From the NCBI RefSeq assembly GCF_900105625.1, contig NZ_FNSD01000001.1, positions 3,968,001 through 4,032,000 on the forward strand: a stretch of 64,000 bases of DNA, given 5' to 3'. Of this stretch, positions 17,863 to 27,647 are shown in pieces. Position 1 is the first letter of the stretch, and each line of letters opens with the position of its first letter. The position numbers and the translations under genes were made by a program. Origin of the DNA: Terriglobus roseus. Its GTDB lineage: Bacteria; Acidobacteriota; Terriglobia; Terriglobales; Acidobacteriaceae. The notes below the pieces were generated by a model, which saw nothing but the letters and a program-made list of their open reading frames with translations, had not been told where the DNA came from and searched no databases.

Positions 17863-20292
17863 CTAGAGCTTCGCGGATCGCAATCGAAGCGCATTCCCTA
17901 TCACTGACACAGAGCTCAGGCTCATAGCCGCAGCCGCGATCATTGGACTCAGCAGGAAACCGAAGAACGGGTAGAGCACGCCCGCCGCGACGGGAACGCC
18001 GATGATGTTGTAGGCGAAGGCAAAGAAGAGATTCTGCCGGATGTTTTGCACGGTTGCCTGGCTTAGTCGACGCGCACGCAAGACAGCTCGTAGATCGCCA
18101 TGCAGCAGTACGATGCCCGCTGATTCCATCGCAACATCGGTCCCTGTTGCCATCGCGATGCCGACGTCTGCAGTCGCGAGCGCGGGCGCATCATTCACGC
18201 CATCGCCGGCCATTGCAACGGTGCGCCCCATAACCTTGTAACGTGTGACGACATCCGCTTTGCCTGCGGGTAGAACGCCTGCTACGTACTCAATGTCCAA
18301 GGCCTTCGCGACTGCCGCAGCGGTTGCTTCCTGATCCCCCGTCACCATCACTACACGCACGCCCGATGTCTTCAACTCACGCACAACATCTGCAGCCGAG
18401 ATGCGAACTGCATCCGCGATGCATAAGAGACCTGCTGCCTTGCCGTCGCGAGCAAGGATGACAACCGTCTCCGCAGCAGATTGATGTGCCGCGAATGCAG
18501 CCTGCAATGACGACGCATCGATCGCGAGCGACTGCATCAGTGCTGCATTGCCAACGGCAATGTCTCTGCCGCCAACATCCCCTCGTACGCCCATGCCAGG
18601 AATGTTATCGAAGCTTTCAGCAGGCTGCAGCGCGATCTTTCTCTGTCCTGCCTCGGCGATCAACGCTGCGGCTAACGGGTGTTCGCTCGATCGCTCGACG
18701 CTTGCGGCCAGTCGTACGATGTCGTCTTCAGTGAAGCCGGCCGCAGGGATGATGGCGGTGACGCGTGGCTTGCCCTCGGTCAATGTTCCAGTCTTATCGA
18801 TCAGCAGTGTATTGACGGAGGCAAGCTTCTCCAGTGCCTCGGCGTTACGTACCAGTACGCCTGCGCCTGCTCCGCGGCCCGTGCCGACCATTATGGCCAT
18901 CGGTGTCGCCAGGCCTAGCGCGCATGGGCAAGCCACAATCAGGACCGCAATCGCATTCACGATGGCGTGCGCCAGTCGTGGCGTTGGCCCGAGCAGATAC
19001 CAGGCCAGGAAGGTCACGATGCTGATCAGGAGTACGGCCGGTACGAAGTACGCGGCGACGCGATCCGCGAGCCGTTGAATCGGCGCACGCGTGCGCTGTG
19101 CTGCTGCGACCATGGAGACGATCTGTGCCAGCAGCGTCTCAGTACCGATGCGCTCCGCCTTCATCACGAACCCGCCAGTGCCGTTCACCGTGCCACCGAT
19201 GACATTGTCTCCAGCTGCCTTCGCCACTGGCATTGGCTCACCGCTCACCATGGATTCATCCACAGCGCTCGAGCCTTCCAGAACCACGCCGTCAACAGGA
19301 ACCTTCTCACCTGGGCGCACACGTAGACGATCGCCGACTTTGACAGCGTCCAGTGCAATCTCTTTTTCGTGGCCGCAGTCAGTGACGCGCAAAGCAGTGC
19401 GAGGCGCAAGTTGCAGCAGCGATCGCAATGCCGACCCTGTCTGGCTGCGAGCTCTCAATTCCAGCACCTGGCCTAACAGCACCAGTGCGATGATCACCAC
19501 CGCCGGCTCATAGTACAGCGGTACTGCGCCGTGCATGTCGCGCACGGAAGCAGGGAAGAGTACCGGCGCAATGGTTGCAGCAACGCTATCGATGTAAGCA
19601 ACACTTGCCCCCAGTGCGATCAGCGTGAACATGTTTCCGCTGCGGTTCTTTACGGACTGCCAGCCGCGTACGAAGAACGGCCATCCGCACCAGAGCACAG
19701 CGGGTGTTGCGATGACGAACTCAATCCATGCGAGCGTACGCACTGAGAACGCACGCTGCAGAGACATCGACGGCAGCATCTCGGAGAACATCACGCCGAG
19801 CAGCGGGACAGCCATCGCGAGGGCGATCCAGAAGCGCCGTTGCATGTCACGCAGTTCTGGATTGTCCTCCATGGCGACCACCTCGCGCGGCTCCAGCGCC
19901 ATGCCGCACTTTGGGCAATTACCAGGCTCGGCGCGCACGATCTCAGGGTGCATGGGACAGGTGTACTCGGTCTTTGTGGCTAACGAAACCACTGCGGGTT
20001 CAAGCGCCATGCCGCACTTCGGGCAAGTGCCCGGGCCCAACTGGCTGACCTCAGGGTCCATGGGACAGATGTACTCGGTGCCTGCATCGGCCGCTGTTGG
20101 AGCAGCTACTGGCTTCGGTGCAAGATACTTCATTGGATCGGCCACGAACTTCGCGAGGCAGCCCTTGCCGCAGAAGTAGTAGCGTTCGCCGCTATGCTCC
20201 GCAGAGCCCGCAGCCTTCGACGGCAGCACCATCATCCCGCACACAGGATCTCGGTGCTTCGCTTCGGCGATCTCTTCCGGTAACGCGCTCAA
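17863..20292 (-). CDS. copA: copper-translocating P1B-type ATPase with YHS and metal-binding domains
   Basis: 809-residue inner-membrane ATPase that exports Cu(I). In order: a YHS domain (DPVCGMMV to [10 protein letters not shown], about 14-57), two heavy-metal-binding modules (YICPMDPEV...[10 protein letters not shown] and YTCPMHPEI...[10 protein letters not shown], about 74-136), eight spans, the transport motif [11 protein letters not shown], phosphorylation loop [11 protein letters not shown], nucleotide-domain [10 protein letters not shown] (HP), hinge [12 protein letters not shown] and the last spans with FAYNIIGVP and [14 protein letters not shown] typical of Cu(I) pumps. Start is TTG at 20292, overlapping the TolC-like gene by four bases (TTGA). 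It is the last gene of a four-gene copper operon. Silver transport is also possible, as in SilP-like relatives. Confidence 0.92.
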   Translation of the reverse strand: MSALPEEIAEAKHRDPVCGMMVLPSKAAGSAEHSGERYYFCGKGCLAKFVADPMKYLAPKPVAAPTAADAGTEYICPMDPEVSQLGPGTCPKCGMALEPAVVSLATKTEYTCPMHPEIVRAEPGNCPKCGMALEPREVVAMEDNPELRDMQRRFWIALAMAVPLLGVMFSEMLPSMSLQRAFSVRTLAWIEFVIATPAVLWCGWPFFVRGWQSVKNRSGNMFTLIALGASVAYIDSVAATIAPVLFPASVRDMHGAVPLYYEPAVVIIALVLLGQVLELRARSQTGSALRSLLQLAPRTALRVTDCGHEKEIALDAVKVGDRLRVRPGEKVPVDGVVLEGSSAVDESMVSGEPMPVAKAAGDNVIGGTVNGTGGFVMKAERIGTETLLAQIVSMVAAAQRTRAPIQRLADRVAAYFVPAVLLISIVTFLAWYLLGPTPRLAHAIVNAIAVLIVACPCALGLATPMAIMVGTGRGAGAGVLVRNAEALEKLASVNTLLIDKTGTLTEGKPRVTAIIPAAGFTEDDIVRLAASVERSSEHPLAAALIAEAGQRKIALQPAESFDNIPGMGVRGDVGGRDIAVGNAALMQSLAIDASSLQAAFAAHQSAAETVVILARDGKAAGLLCIADAVRISAADVVRELKTSGVRVVMVTGDQEATAAAVAKALDIEYVAGVLPAGKADVVTRYKVMGRTVAMAGDGVNDAPALATADVGIAMATGTDVAMESAGIVLLHGDLRAVLRARRLSQATVQNIRQNLFFAFAYNIIGVPVAAGVLYPFFGFLLSPMIAAAAMSLSSVSVIGNALRLRSAKL

Positions 20293-21764
20293 TTGGTCCC
20301 GCCCATCGTGGAATGCAACATTGCATCGCCTCCGCTAACCGGTGCATCAAGGCCACCACCCAGTGTGTAGTTCTGTAGACCGATAAGGCCCATCCACTCT
20401 TTTTCCAATGCATGCAGGTAGGCCATGCGCAGTTGTGCCAGCGTGCGCTGCGACATCAATACCTGCGGATACGGCGCTGCCATGGACTGGTACTTCATGG
20501 CATACAGCTCATAGGCACGCAGCGCGCGCGGCAGTAGCTGCGTGCGGTAGCGTTCGGCTTCGAAGCGTGCTGCGAGATAGCTTTGCACCAGCGGCTGCGC
20601 CCTCTGTTGCAACTGTAGCTGCGTGCGCGTGATATCGCTCTTTGCGTGCGACAACTCGGCCTCAGCCGCGGCCTTATTCCCTTGATTGCGGTTCCATAAC
20701 GGCAGCTCTACACCTACTTGCGCGAAGCCCATCCAGCCTGCACGCTTCGTTGGATCACTGAGTTGGTCACCGCTGTTCCATAGTCCAGCCTGCACCTTCA
20801 GATCAGGCACCGGCTCGCGTTTTGCGCTGGTGCGTTGCGCTTCTGCAACGGCGACTTCCTGCTGTGCGCGTTGGACGTCGGGACTGTTGGCGAGCAGCTT
20901 GGCGACTGCCTGGTCTGCGTTGAGATCGGGGATAGATTCGAGATCGCCGGTCAGCTTCGCCAGTGGGATCGAGTTCTGTCCACACAGAGCTGCGAGCATG
21001 TGAAAACGTTGCAGATAGTCCCGTTGTGCGTCGACGTAATCGATCTTCGTTTGCTCCGCTTCGACCTCCGCCTGAAGCACGTCCGGAGCGTCCGCCTGGC
21101 CGAGATTTGCCAGCGTATGAATCGATTCAATTGTGTCCAGGGCGACCGACATCAGCTGTTTTCGCACGGAAACGGCGGATTGTGCCGCGAGTGCCTGATA
21201 GAAGACCCGTTGCACATCCGCGCGGACGCGAATTGCCTGCTGTTCGATCCCGATCGCATCCGCTTTCGCAGCCTGCTGGTACACCTCGCGCCGCAAGCCG
21301 AGTTTACCGCCAAGGACGATGTCCTGCTGTACGAAGGCACCCTGTTCGCCTCCGCCGTAGCTGCCGCCGCGGATGTGTTCGCCGCTGTAGCCGACCGTTG
21401 GGTTCGGAGGCAGCGCCGCCTGACGTGCCTGTGCCTGGCTGCGCTGTCGTAAAGCCGCGGCCTGCTTCAGCGTTGGATTGTTCGCGGTTGCCAGGTCTTC
21501 AAGTTGCTGCAGTGTCAGCGGTGCATTTGCTTCGGCTTCTTTGAGAAGCTCGGGTGCGGGCGAGTCATCTCCGGTCTGCATGGTGGGGGCTTCAGCCTCT
21601 TGCAGATGGAGCGTGTCGCGGCGGATCGAAGGTGTCGCGCCGGACTGCTGAGCGGTCTTTGGCGGCATGCTCATTCCAGGCATGTCGCCCATCTGTGCCG
21701 ATGCTGAGCCGGACGCGGCGATGAGCAGTACTGTGAGAGTCGACGACAGGGACCGAAAGCTCAT
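20289..21764 (-). CDS. TolC-family outer-membrane channel with Met-rich N-terminus
   Basis: 491-residue outer-membrane efflux protein with two OEP repeats (about 80-265 and 290-460). A signal peptide ends at ASGSASA; the mature start [12 protein letters not shown] is Met-rich, a common sign of copper contact. The first repeat begins [20 protein letters not shown], with [14 protein letters not shown] and the coiled-coil helices AVSVRKQL and [13 protein letters not shown]; the second has [19 protein letters not shown]. The ATG overlaps the multicopper oxidase stop by four bases and has GGAGG six bases upstream. No RND pump or membrane-fusion protein gene is present nearby, so its inner-membrane partner is unclear; CusC-like function is inferred from context. 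Confidence 0.9.
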   Translation of the reverse strand: MSFRSLSSTLTVLLIAASGSASAQMGDMPGMSMPPKTAQQSGATPSIRRDTLHLQEAEAPTMQTGDDSPAPELLKEAEANAPLTLQQLEDLATANNPTLKQAAALRQRSQAQARQAALPPNPTVGYSGEHIRGGSYGGGEQGAFVQQDIVLGGKLGLRREVYQQAAKADAIGIEQQAIRVRADVQRVFYQALAAQSAVSVRKQLMSVALDTIESIHTLANLGQADAPDVLQAEVEAEQTKIDYVDAQRDYLQRFHMLAALCGQNSIPLAKLTGDLESIPDLNADQAVAKLLANSPDVQRAQQEVAVAEAQRTSAKREPVPDLKVQAGLWNSGDQLSDPTKRAGWMGFAQVGVELPLWNRNQGNKAAAEAELSHAKSDITRTQLQLQQRAQPLVQSYLAARFEAERYRTQLLPRALRAYELYAMKYQSMAAPYPQVLMSQRTLAQLRMAYLHALEKEWMGLIGLQNYTLGGGLDAPVSGGDAMLHSTMGGTN

Positions 21765-23146
21765 GCCCGACCTCCTTCGTTAGTCAGCAGGGACGCATAG
21801 GGATCGTTCTTACGGTTGGCGCTCCGCATCTTTCCCATGACTTCGTCGTAGCGCGCGGGTGGCAGCACGCGCAGGAAGGTCATCATGCCCTGCATGGCAC
21901 TGCTCCAACCCGCGTTCAGGCCAAAATTCTCCGGCTTGTCGAGCATGCTGCTTTGCTCCATGTTCATCGTGGGACCTTCCATGTAGGCGTCCTGCGGAAA
22001 GTTCGGCACGTTGCTGGCATTCGGCGCAATGTTCTTGTCTTGCTCTCGCATCGCGCTGTCGCCCATATCCATGGACATCATGCCCGCCATCTGCTCACTG
22101 CTCGTCTTTGGTTCGCTTCTGGCCATTGACTGCTGCATGTCCTGCATGGCGGTCATGCTTCTTGCCTGCGAGAGCGGACCGTTGGTGGTGGGCACGCCCT
22201 GCACATCCGAGCTCATCTGATTCATCATGTGGTGCGGCATGTGGCAGTGCAGCATCCAGTCACCGGGATTGTTTGCGACCAGTTCCACATCGCGCGCCTG
22301 CCCGACGCCGACCAGCGTGGTGTTGCCGGGCCACCATGCGCTCGGCTGAATGCGGCCGCCCTCGGTGCCGGTGACGTGGAAGGTGTGGCCGTGCAGGTGA
22401 ATCGGGTGGTGATCCATGCCCAAATTGATGAAGCGAAGGCGCACGCGATCGCCTTGACGAACAATAAGTGGAGTCGTTGCGGGACCGGCCTTGCCGTTGA
22501 TGACCAGCCAGTTAAACTCCATCTTCATGGTGTTTGGCACGGTGTTATTGGCGAGCACGGCGTACTCCTGAAAGTGCAGGACAAAGTCCTTGTCGCAGTG
22601 CGGCGTGTACGCCTCGCGCGGATGCATGATGAAGGCGCCGAGCATGCCTGCCATCTCCTGCATGGCCATGTGCGAGTGGTAGAAGTACGTGCCAGCCTGA
22701 TGGATGTCGAACTCGTAGACGAACGTCTCGCCGGGCCGCGTGGGTGCCTGGCTGATGCCGGGCATGCCGTCAAACTGGATCCGGTCTTCAAAGCCATGCC
22801 AGTGAATGGAGCATGGCTCCGGCAACTGGTTTTCAAAGATCACACGCACGCGATCTCCCTGCGTCACCTGGAAGGTCGGGCCGGGTGCCGATCCATTGAA
22901 GCCCCACACATCGATGATTTTGTTTGGCGCGATCTGTTGCTTGAAGACATGCGCGACCAGGTGGAAGACCTTCACATCGCCGTCCATGGTGAAGGGCATA
23001 TCGCCCACTTCTGTGGTGACGACTGGCACATTGTGCGCGTGCGCTGTGTGGTGCGTCGGAGGCGTGGTCGCGAAGAGCCGCGGGGCGGTCATAAGACCGG
23101 CGCCAAGGCCGAACGCGCGCTGCAGAAAGCTGCGGCGGTTACTCAT
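21761..23146 (-). CDS. multicopper oxidase, Tat-exported
   Basis: 461-residue periplasmic oxidase, likely a cuprous or metal-detoxifying oxidase. A twin-arginine signal NRRSFLQRAFGLGAG opens the protein. Copper ligands are visible as HWH at 115-117, HSH at 157-159, HHPIHLHGH at 246-254 and HCHMPHH at 300-306, which together supply types 1, 2 and 3 sites. The carboxy tail beyond 310 is Met-rich (MTAMQDMQQSM, MAGMMSMDMGDSAM), as in copper-tolerance oxidases of the CopA/PcoA type. AAGGA precedes the ATG by nine bases. It is the second gene of the copper operon and overlaps the TolC-like gene by ATGA. Assignment to the family is secure, the physiological substrate is inferred. Confidence 0.92.
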   Translation of the reverse strand: MSNRRSFLQRAFGLGAGLMTAPRLFATTPPTHHTAHAHNVPVVTTEVGDMPFTMDGDVKVFHLVAHVFKQQIAPNKIIDVWGFNGSAPGPTFQVTQGDRVRVIFENQLPEPCSIHWHGFEDRIQFDGMPGISQAPTRPGETFVYEFDIHQAGTYFYHSHMAMQEMAGMLGAFIMHPREAYTPHCDKDFVLHFQEYAVLANNTVPNTMKMEFNWLVINGKAGPATTPLIVRQGDRVRLRFINLGMDHHPIHLHGHTFHVTGTEGGRIQPSAWWPGNTTLVGVGQARDVELVANNPGDWMLHCHMPHHMMNQMSSDVQGVPTTNGPLSQARSMTAMQDMQQSMARSEPKTSSEQMAGMMSMDMGDSAMREQDKNIAPNASNVPNFPQDAYMEGPTMNMEQSSMLDKPENFGLNAGWSSAMQGMMTFLRVLPPARYDEVMGKMRSANRKNDPYASLLTNEGGRA

Positions 23147-23230
23147 GAGGATGTTCCTTCAGATGTCCTAAAGCGTTAGGAGGCCACGGGCGTGCTGCTG
23201 CTGCGTGGGAGACGGACCGAAGGAACGGGA

Positions 23231-23638
23231 CTAGACGCGGAGTGGCTGCAGCATCGCCCTGGGAGGCGACGGCGGATGGAGCGCTCGAGGAGGCACGGCA
23301 TAGCCAGCGATCAGCAGCGGAAGGTGGGACTCCGCAAGGGGCGGTGTTGCTGCATCGGTGGAGAGTGTCGTCTGCTGCGTTGCGGGCGCAAGGCTACCTT
23401 GCTGCAGGATGCAGGTGCTATGTGCGCAATGCGTCATGCTGCTTGCGTTCTGCACCGTCGCAGTTCCGTTTGCCGCTACATGGTGGCACGATGGCATGGC
23501 TTCCATCGCGTCTTCCTGCGTGGCCGCGGGCGCTGCCTTCGTCGCCGCACCGTCGCAGCAGGGCATCGCCCATGCCGGAAGCACGGGGCCGCCCAGCAAA
23601 AGGGTGAGCAACATCGCGAGATGGATCAGGCGCCGCAA
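23231..23638 (-). CDS. small secreted Cys/His/Met-containing protein of the copper operon
   Basis: 135-residue protein with a signal peptide (LIHLAMLLTLLLGG, cleavage after LPAWA). The mature part starts MPCCDGAATKA and contains MPSCHHVAANG, SSMTHCAHSTC, a Cys/His/Met pattern suited to copper binding, followed by a Pro-rich, low-complexity tail. I do not recognise a family. Start is a TTG at 23638 behind AGAAGAGA; an ATG at 23614 is the alternative. It is the first gene of the unit leading to the multicopper oxidase, 84 bases downstream. A periplasmic copper scavenger is inferred from composition and position. Confidence 0.6.
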   Translation of the reverse strand: MRRLIHLAMLLTLLLGGPVLPAWAMPCCDGAATKAAPAATQEDAMEAMPSCHHVAANGTATVQNASSMTHCAHSTCILQQGSLAPATQQTTLSTDAATPPLAESHLPLLIAGYAVPPRALHPPSPPRAMLQPLRV

Positions 23639-23764
23639 GAGTCTCTTCTAAAGGATGCACCGGAGCGGGGATGGGTGCAACCGTGCGCGGGTGCACGCCA
23701 GAAATCCGGCGCCTACAGGGCGGCAACATGCTCGGAGCCGGGCGCGCGTATGCAGCAGCGGCGA

Positions 23765-23816
23765 GCCCGGCCTATGCCGGGCCCTCGTCGTTGCGACCGT
23801 CTTCGGAAAAGACGGT
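23765..23816 (-). terminator. tandem hairpins between MarR gene and copper operon
   Basis: Two consecutive perfect inverted repeats: GCCCGGC / GCCGGGC (23765-23782, CTAT loop) and ACCGTCTT / AAGACGGT (23796-23816, five-base loop). They lie downstream of the MarR gene stop and upstream of the copper operon, both on the minus strand, and would insulate them. No clear T tract follows. Confidence 0.5.
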
Positions 23817-23847
23817 TGGGTTTGCCTCAATCTTGATAGAGGAATGC

Positions 23848-24312
23848 TTAGAAGGCCTGGACACTGCTTTCGAGGATCAGCCGCAGCGACTTGGCTGCGC
23901 GATCCAGCGCGGTGCGGTCTTCGGAGCCCAACTCGGCAAGCCGATCGGCCAGCCAGTCGGCGCGGCGCTCGTTGACGGCGCGAAGATACTGCGTGCCGGT
24001 GCGGGTGACGGTGAGACCGATGCGACGACGATCCACGTCGCCTTTTGCGATCTCACGCTGTACATAACCCAGTGTCATCAGTCGCTTGACGTGTGCGCTC
24101 ATGGCGGGCCGGCTCATCTGCTCCATCTCAGCCAGTTCGCTGACGCCCAGGCCGGGCTCTTCACGCAGTGTGCCAAGGAGTTGTGCATCAAGAGAAGAGC
24201 CGCCGCCTCGAAGTGCTTCCCGCCGGAGGTGGCGGCTAAGGCGAAGGATAGAAGGACGAAGTTCTGCGGCCAGTTTCACCGTTTTCGTAATCGTAGTCGT
24301 TGTGTTACGCAT
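23848..24312 (-). CDS. MarR-family transcription regulator
   Basis: 154-residue winged-helix repressor. Visible elements are the LRPSILRLSRHLRREA dimerisation helix, recognition region GVSELAEMEQMSRPAMSAHV (residues about 57-76), the wing KGDVDRRRIGLTVTRTG and a C-terminal helix. I start at the ATG of MRNTTTTITKT because GGGAG lies just upstream; a longer frame to 24375 has no support. It diverges from a flavin reductase gene 136 bases away, which is its most likely target along with itself. It is also just upstream of the copper operon on the same strand, but hairpins separate them, so a role in copper control is uncertain. Confidence 0.88.
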   Translation of the reverse strand: MRNTTTTITKTVKLAAELRPSILRLSRHLRREALRGGGSSLDAQLLGTLREEPGLGVSELAEMEQMSRPAMSAHVKRLMTLGYVQREIAKGDVDRRRIGLTVTRTGTQYLRAVNERRADWLADRLAELGSEDRTALDRAAKSLRLILESSVQAF

Positions 24313-24448
24313 GCCCTGCAATACTCCCAACAATGTCCGGGGGTGGTGTTTGCCGCCCTGCCGAACCTCAGACACACTACATGCCTTCCCGATAGAATGG
24401 CAATCGCTAAGAAGTTACAGTTTGACGACAATGAGATTCGCGGGAACT

Positions 24449-24985
24449 ATGACTGAAAATGACGTAAAGACGGAGCCCGAGATCGAACTGCGTCGCAACT
24501 TTGTGTCGGCTATGCGACGTTTGATCGCTACCGTCACCATCATTACGGCAGGAGACGCCTCAGCCCGCGCGGGCATGGTCGCAACGGCGGTGATGTCTGT
24601 CTCTGCAGATCCGCCATCCCTCGTTGTCGGTATCAATCGCGAGGCTACCGTGTGGCAGGCGGTAAAAGATACAGGCCGCTTCAGTGTGAACCTATTGGCC
24701 ACGCATCACGCGCCGCTGGTGTATCCCTTCAGCGGCCAGTTACAGGGCGAGGAGCGCTTCACGCTGGGGGAGTGGCATGCGCACACGTCCCAGACGCCGT
24801 ACCTCGCGGACGCGATCGTCAGCCTGTTTTGCCGGGTGGATAGCGCGCTGGACTACGGCACGCACACGCTGTTTGTTGGAGCGGTCGACGACATCCGTCT
24901 GAGCGCCGCCGCGAACGAGCCTTTGCTGTGGCGGAATGGTTCGTTTGCAAATGCTGTGCCACTGGATGAATTGCTTGAGTCTTAG
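24449..24985 (+). CDS. flavin reductase (HpaC/DIM6-NTAB family)
   Basis: 178-residue FMN-binding reductase that uses NAD(P)H to reduce free flavin for a partner monooxygenase or other acceptor. The family opening is LRRNFVSAMRRLIATVTIIT, followed by GMVATAVMSVSADPPSLVV (flavin loop), KDTGRFSVNLLA and ALDYGTHTLFVGAVDDIRL. The start ATG at 24449 (MTENDVKTE) is favoured; an in-frame ATG at 24431 is also possible, and the frame stays open further upstream through the MarR gene. No monooxygenase gene is adjacent, so the partner is unknown. Divergent MarR control is likely. Confidence 0.88.
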   Translation: MTENDVKTEPEIELRRNFVSAMRRLIATVTIITAGDASARAGMVATAVMSVSADPPSLVVGINREATVWQAVKDTGRFSVNLLATHHAPLVYPFSGQLQGEERFTLGEWHAHTSQTPYLADAIVSLFCRVDSALDYGTHTLFVGAVDDIRLSAAANEPLLWRNGSFANAVPLDELLES

Positions 24986-25004
24986 CTGTTCGACTCACCT
25001 AGTG

Positions 25005-25020
25005 CTTAGCTGCAGCTAAG
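25005..25020. terminator. 16-bp palindrome between convergent genes
   Basis: Perfect palindrome CTTAGCTGCAGCTAAG in the 60-base gap between the flavin reductase and TlpA-like stops. A partial copy CTTAGCTG occurs at 24981-24988, overlapping the flavin reductase stop. It could form a short hairpin on either strand; no T tract, so weak. Confidence 0.3.
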
Positions 25021-25045
25021 ACCCTCGGCATGAACGCTCGCGGCG

Positions 25046-26323
25046 TTATCGCGAAGCTGTCTGGTTCGCAGCCAGCAGCTTCTCTACAAGCGCGAAGGTC
25101 TCGTTGCGCAGGTCCGTGTAGGCCGCGCCGGTGGCGGGGCCGCTGAAGCCTGCATGGGTCTCCTTGACGAGACCGTCGCGACCCACAAAGAACGCAGTCG
25201 GCCAGCAGTTCAGATTCTTACCCTGCGGAAGCTTTTCATTCAGTTCATCGGGCGTCCCCATCACAAGCACGGGGTAGGGAATCCGGTACTGCGTCACGAA
25301 GGCGCGCAGGCGCTCCGGGTTCTTCAACTGGTCATCCTCTTCGAAGGAGAGGTCTACGATCTCGAGACCGCGCTGATGGTATTTGTTGTAGAGCTCGACG
25401 AGCAGCGGCGCTTCGTCGTGGCAGTTGGGGCACCAGCTGCCGCCAATGGCTACGATCACCACCTTACCCTTGAAGTCTGGATCGGTGCTGCTGACAGTCG
25501 TTCCGGCAAGGTTGGGACCGGCAAAGCGAAGGGGCTCGGCGGGGTTCACAACGGTCGTCTGCTCCGTTGGCAACGTGGGCTTGCCGAGGTTCGCAAGGCG
25601 CGCCGCCTCGGGACGATTCGCGATCCAATGGTCACCTGCCTTGAGGTCAGAGACCAGCAGAGTGCCGTCGGTATTCGGCTTCAATGTCAGGATCGCGCCG
25701 CCTGAATCAGCAAAGCGGCTTACGCGGTACTCGCCGACAGCTTCGTCAAATCGGCCATAGAGGCCGCCGGTGTCGCCGTCGATGCGCAGGATTACCGCCT
25801 TGATCTGGCCGTTGCCCTCGAACGGAGCGACACGCAAAGTCCAGGCTGACTCGCCCTTTTTGGACTTCTGCGGCAGCGTAATCTCCCAGTCGCCATTGAT
25901 GGTGGCGCCCTTCTTGCTGCCGTCTGCCTTCGCCGCCGGAACGAAGACGCTGGCGGGCTTGCCATCGCGGTCGGCATGCAACTGAAGGGCGATGGGAGCC
26001 GGCAGGCGAGCGCCGTTGTAGGTCGCGGTCAGCGTGTTTCCGTTGAGGGTACCGTCCAGCGTGCGTGCGAAGGAGTTGAAGTGCAGCACCAGGTGCTGGC
26101 CGGTGAGCGTGCCGTTGCTGGATGGAGCGCGCTCCGTGCCATTCAGGAAGGTTCCGGTGATCGCACCGGACTTCGTGGCGGATGTGAGATCGAGCTGCAC
26201 CGGCACGGCCTGACCGTTTACGGTGGCAGTGCCGGACCAGTGGCGCGCGACCTTCTGTGAGAGAGCGAGGTGCGGCAGAGCTGCGAAGAGAGTCATTGCT
26301 GCGGCAGTGCGAAGGACGTTCAT
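25046..26323 (-). CDS. exported TlpA-like thiol-disulfide oxidoreductase
   Basis: 425-residue periplasmic protein. A signal peptide ends near LPHLALS. The first 260 residues are beta-rich repeats without a named domain (ARHWSGTATVNGQAVPVQLDL, GDWEITLPQ). The C-terminal thioredoxin domain (about 275-415) has the redox pair in GGSWCPNCHDEAPLL, the helper cis-proline region NCWPTAFFVGRDG and FEEDDQLKNPERL typical of TlpA/ResA proteins. The ATG at 26323 is preceded by AGGAGA. It may reduce or isomerise disulfides of exported proteins, but peroxiredoxin-like function cannot be excluded. It is a single-gene unit, convergent with the flavin reductase. Confidence 0.88.
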   Translation of the reverse strand: MNVLRTAAAMTLFAALPHLALSQKVARHWSGTATVNGQAVPVQLDLTSATKSGAITGTFLNGTERAPSSNGTLTGQHLVLHFNSFARTLDGTLNGNTLTATYNGARLPAPIALQLHADRDGKPASVFVPAAKADGSKKGATINGDWEITLPQKSKKGESAWTLRVAPFEGNGQIKAVILRIDGDTGGLYGRFDEAVGEYRVSRFADSGGAILTLKPNTDGTLLVSDLKAGDHWIANRPEAARLANLGKPTLPTEQTTVVNPAEPLRFAGPNLAGTTVSSTDPDFKGKVVIVAIGGSWCPNCHDEAPLLVELYNKYHQRGLEIVDLSFEEDDQLKNPERLRAFVTQYRIPYPVLVMGTPDELNEKLPQGKNLNCWPTAFFVGRDGLVKETHAGFSGPATGAAYTDLRNETFALVEKLLAANQTASR

Positions 26324-26704
26324 GGTGGTCGATCTCCTGGTGCGAGCGGGGCGGCAGCCGGCGATCCGGTCCTGTCGGGCGCACGCAAAGGCGCATCAAC
26401 CCGCACAAAGACGGATCGTAGCCACGGCACGGAAGGTTGTCAGGGAAGTACTACAGAGACGCGAAAACCTGGTGCACGGCTACGAACAGCAGCAGCGGCA
26501 ACAACAGGTTTTGGCGAGGGACTTCACATGAGCAGCGTAGCTTGAAGAGCGGCCAGCGTCAATATGTGAGGTGAAGTTCATACATCATCGGATGCGCCAG
26601 CCATAGGCGGGGATTCCGTTTTGTCCGCTCGATGCTTTGTGGTTTGCTTTCGGCGGAATCGCTTAAGTCATCTGCCTCCGAACGCAAAAGCTCGCGCAGT
26701 GAAC
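26324..26704. other. intergenic region without a supported gene
   Basis: About 380 bases between the TlpA-like gene start and the DUF3106 gene stop, both on the minus strand. It should contain the promoter of the TlpA-like gene and the end of the sigma-factor operon. No tRNA, repeat or convincing coding frame was found. Confidence 0.4.
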
Positions 26705-27568
26705 TTAGCGGCCCGGTAGCAGCGGCTCGACGGAGAGCAGATTACCCAGCGTGCCGCGTTCCTCGTCGGTGAACTGCTGCCGGTACTCGGGTGAATTGAG
26801 CATGGAATTGCGCTGTTGAACCGGCATCTGGCGTAGATCGCGGAATGACCTGGCCACCATCCGCCGGCGATCCTCGGGCAATGCACCGAGCTGCCCCATG
26901 GCGCTGCGCACGTTGCCGCGCTGCTGCGGACTCATGTGTTCCATGGTTTCAGCCCGCTGGATTACGCGCTCGCGCTGCTGCTGGGGCATGGTGTTGAGCC
27001 GGTTCAGGCGATTCATCACCTGATTCTGTTGTTGCGGTGCCAGCCGATTGAAGCCGGGTTCATTCTGCAAGGCGCGCTGCTGCTGCTGCGGGTTCAGGTT
27101 GCTGTGTTGCTGCATCCACTGCCCCAGATGTTCACCGCGAACGGGTTGTCCTGCCTGACCGCCCTGCTGTACCGGTCCAATGAATCGTTGCTGTCCTGCG
27201 CCGGCCTGCGGCTGAGCGGGTCCGGCAAATCGCTGCTGATTGCCCTGTTGCGGCGTGGGTCCAACCACACGTCCGGCATTCCCCTGGAAGCTGGAGCCCG
27301 GGTATCCAGAACCATAGGCAGGCCCGCCGTTGTAGCCTCCCGGGCGAGGCGCACCCATCATGCCACCGCCGCCCATACGCTGGGCGCCACCCATGTTGGG
27401 GGAGCCTCCCATGCGCGGACCGCCACCCGTCATACCTCCCGCAGGGCGCCCATAGCCGCCCGCCTGCCGTCCCGGCTGCGCAAAGGCCGAAAGGCCAATC
27501 AGCAGGCAGGCGGACGCTGCGAGCATCGTGCGCTCGACGGTCTTGCGGAATGGGGTAAGCAGAGTCAT
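26705..27568 (-). CDS. secreted DUF3106-domain protein
   Basis: About 287 residues with a signal peptide (MLAASACLLIGLSAFAQ). The mature N-terminal half is low-complexity, rich in Gly, Met, Pro and Gln (GGMTGGGPRMGGSPNMGG and similar). The C-terminal part (about 150-285) has the DUF3106 pattern of repeated short helices: LNPQQQQRALQNEPGFNRL, LNTMPQQQRERVIQRAE, LPEDRRRMVARSFRDLRQMP, QFTDEERGTLGNLLS. ATG at 27568 or the TTG at 27577 may be the start. The gene is last in a unit with an ECF sigma factor and a putative anti-sigma factor, an arrangement suggesting a periplasmic stress-sensing role like that of heavy-metal or Spy/CpxP-type proteins. The role is inferred. Confidence 0.8.
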   Translation of the reverse strand: MTLLTPFRKTVERTMLAASACLLIGLSAFAQPGRQAGGYGRPAGGMTGGGPRMGGSPNMGGAQRMGGGGMMGAPRPGGYNGGPAYGSGYPGSSFQGNAGRVVGPTPQQGNQQRFAGPAQPQAGAGQQRFIGPVQQGGQAGQPVRGEHLGQWMQQHSNLNPQQQQRALQNEPGFNRLAPQQQNQVMNRLNRLNTMPQQQRERVIQRAETMEHMSPQQRGNVRSAMGQLGALPEDRRRMVARSFRDLRQMPVQQRNSMLNSPEYRQQFTDEERGTLGNLLSVEPLLPGR

Positions 27569-27647
27569 GGGTGTCAAAGTCAGATCAGGTAAATCTGAAA
27601 TGCAAGCAAAGTATCAAATGGTGCAAACGTTACCAGCCGCGATCGGC

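Noticed and set aside
23648-23830. 60-codon minus-strand frame upstream of the copper operon
   Set aside because: Arg-rich, overlaps two hairpins, no motif; not coding.
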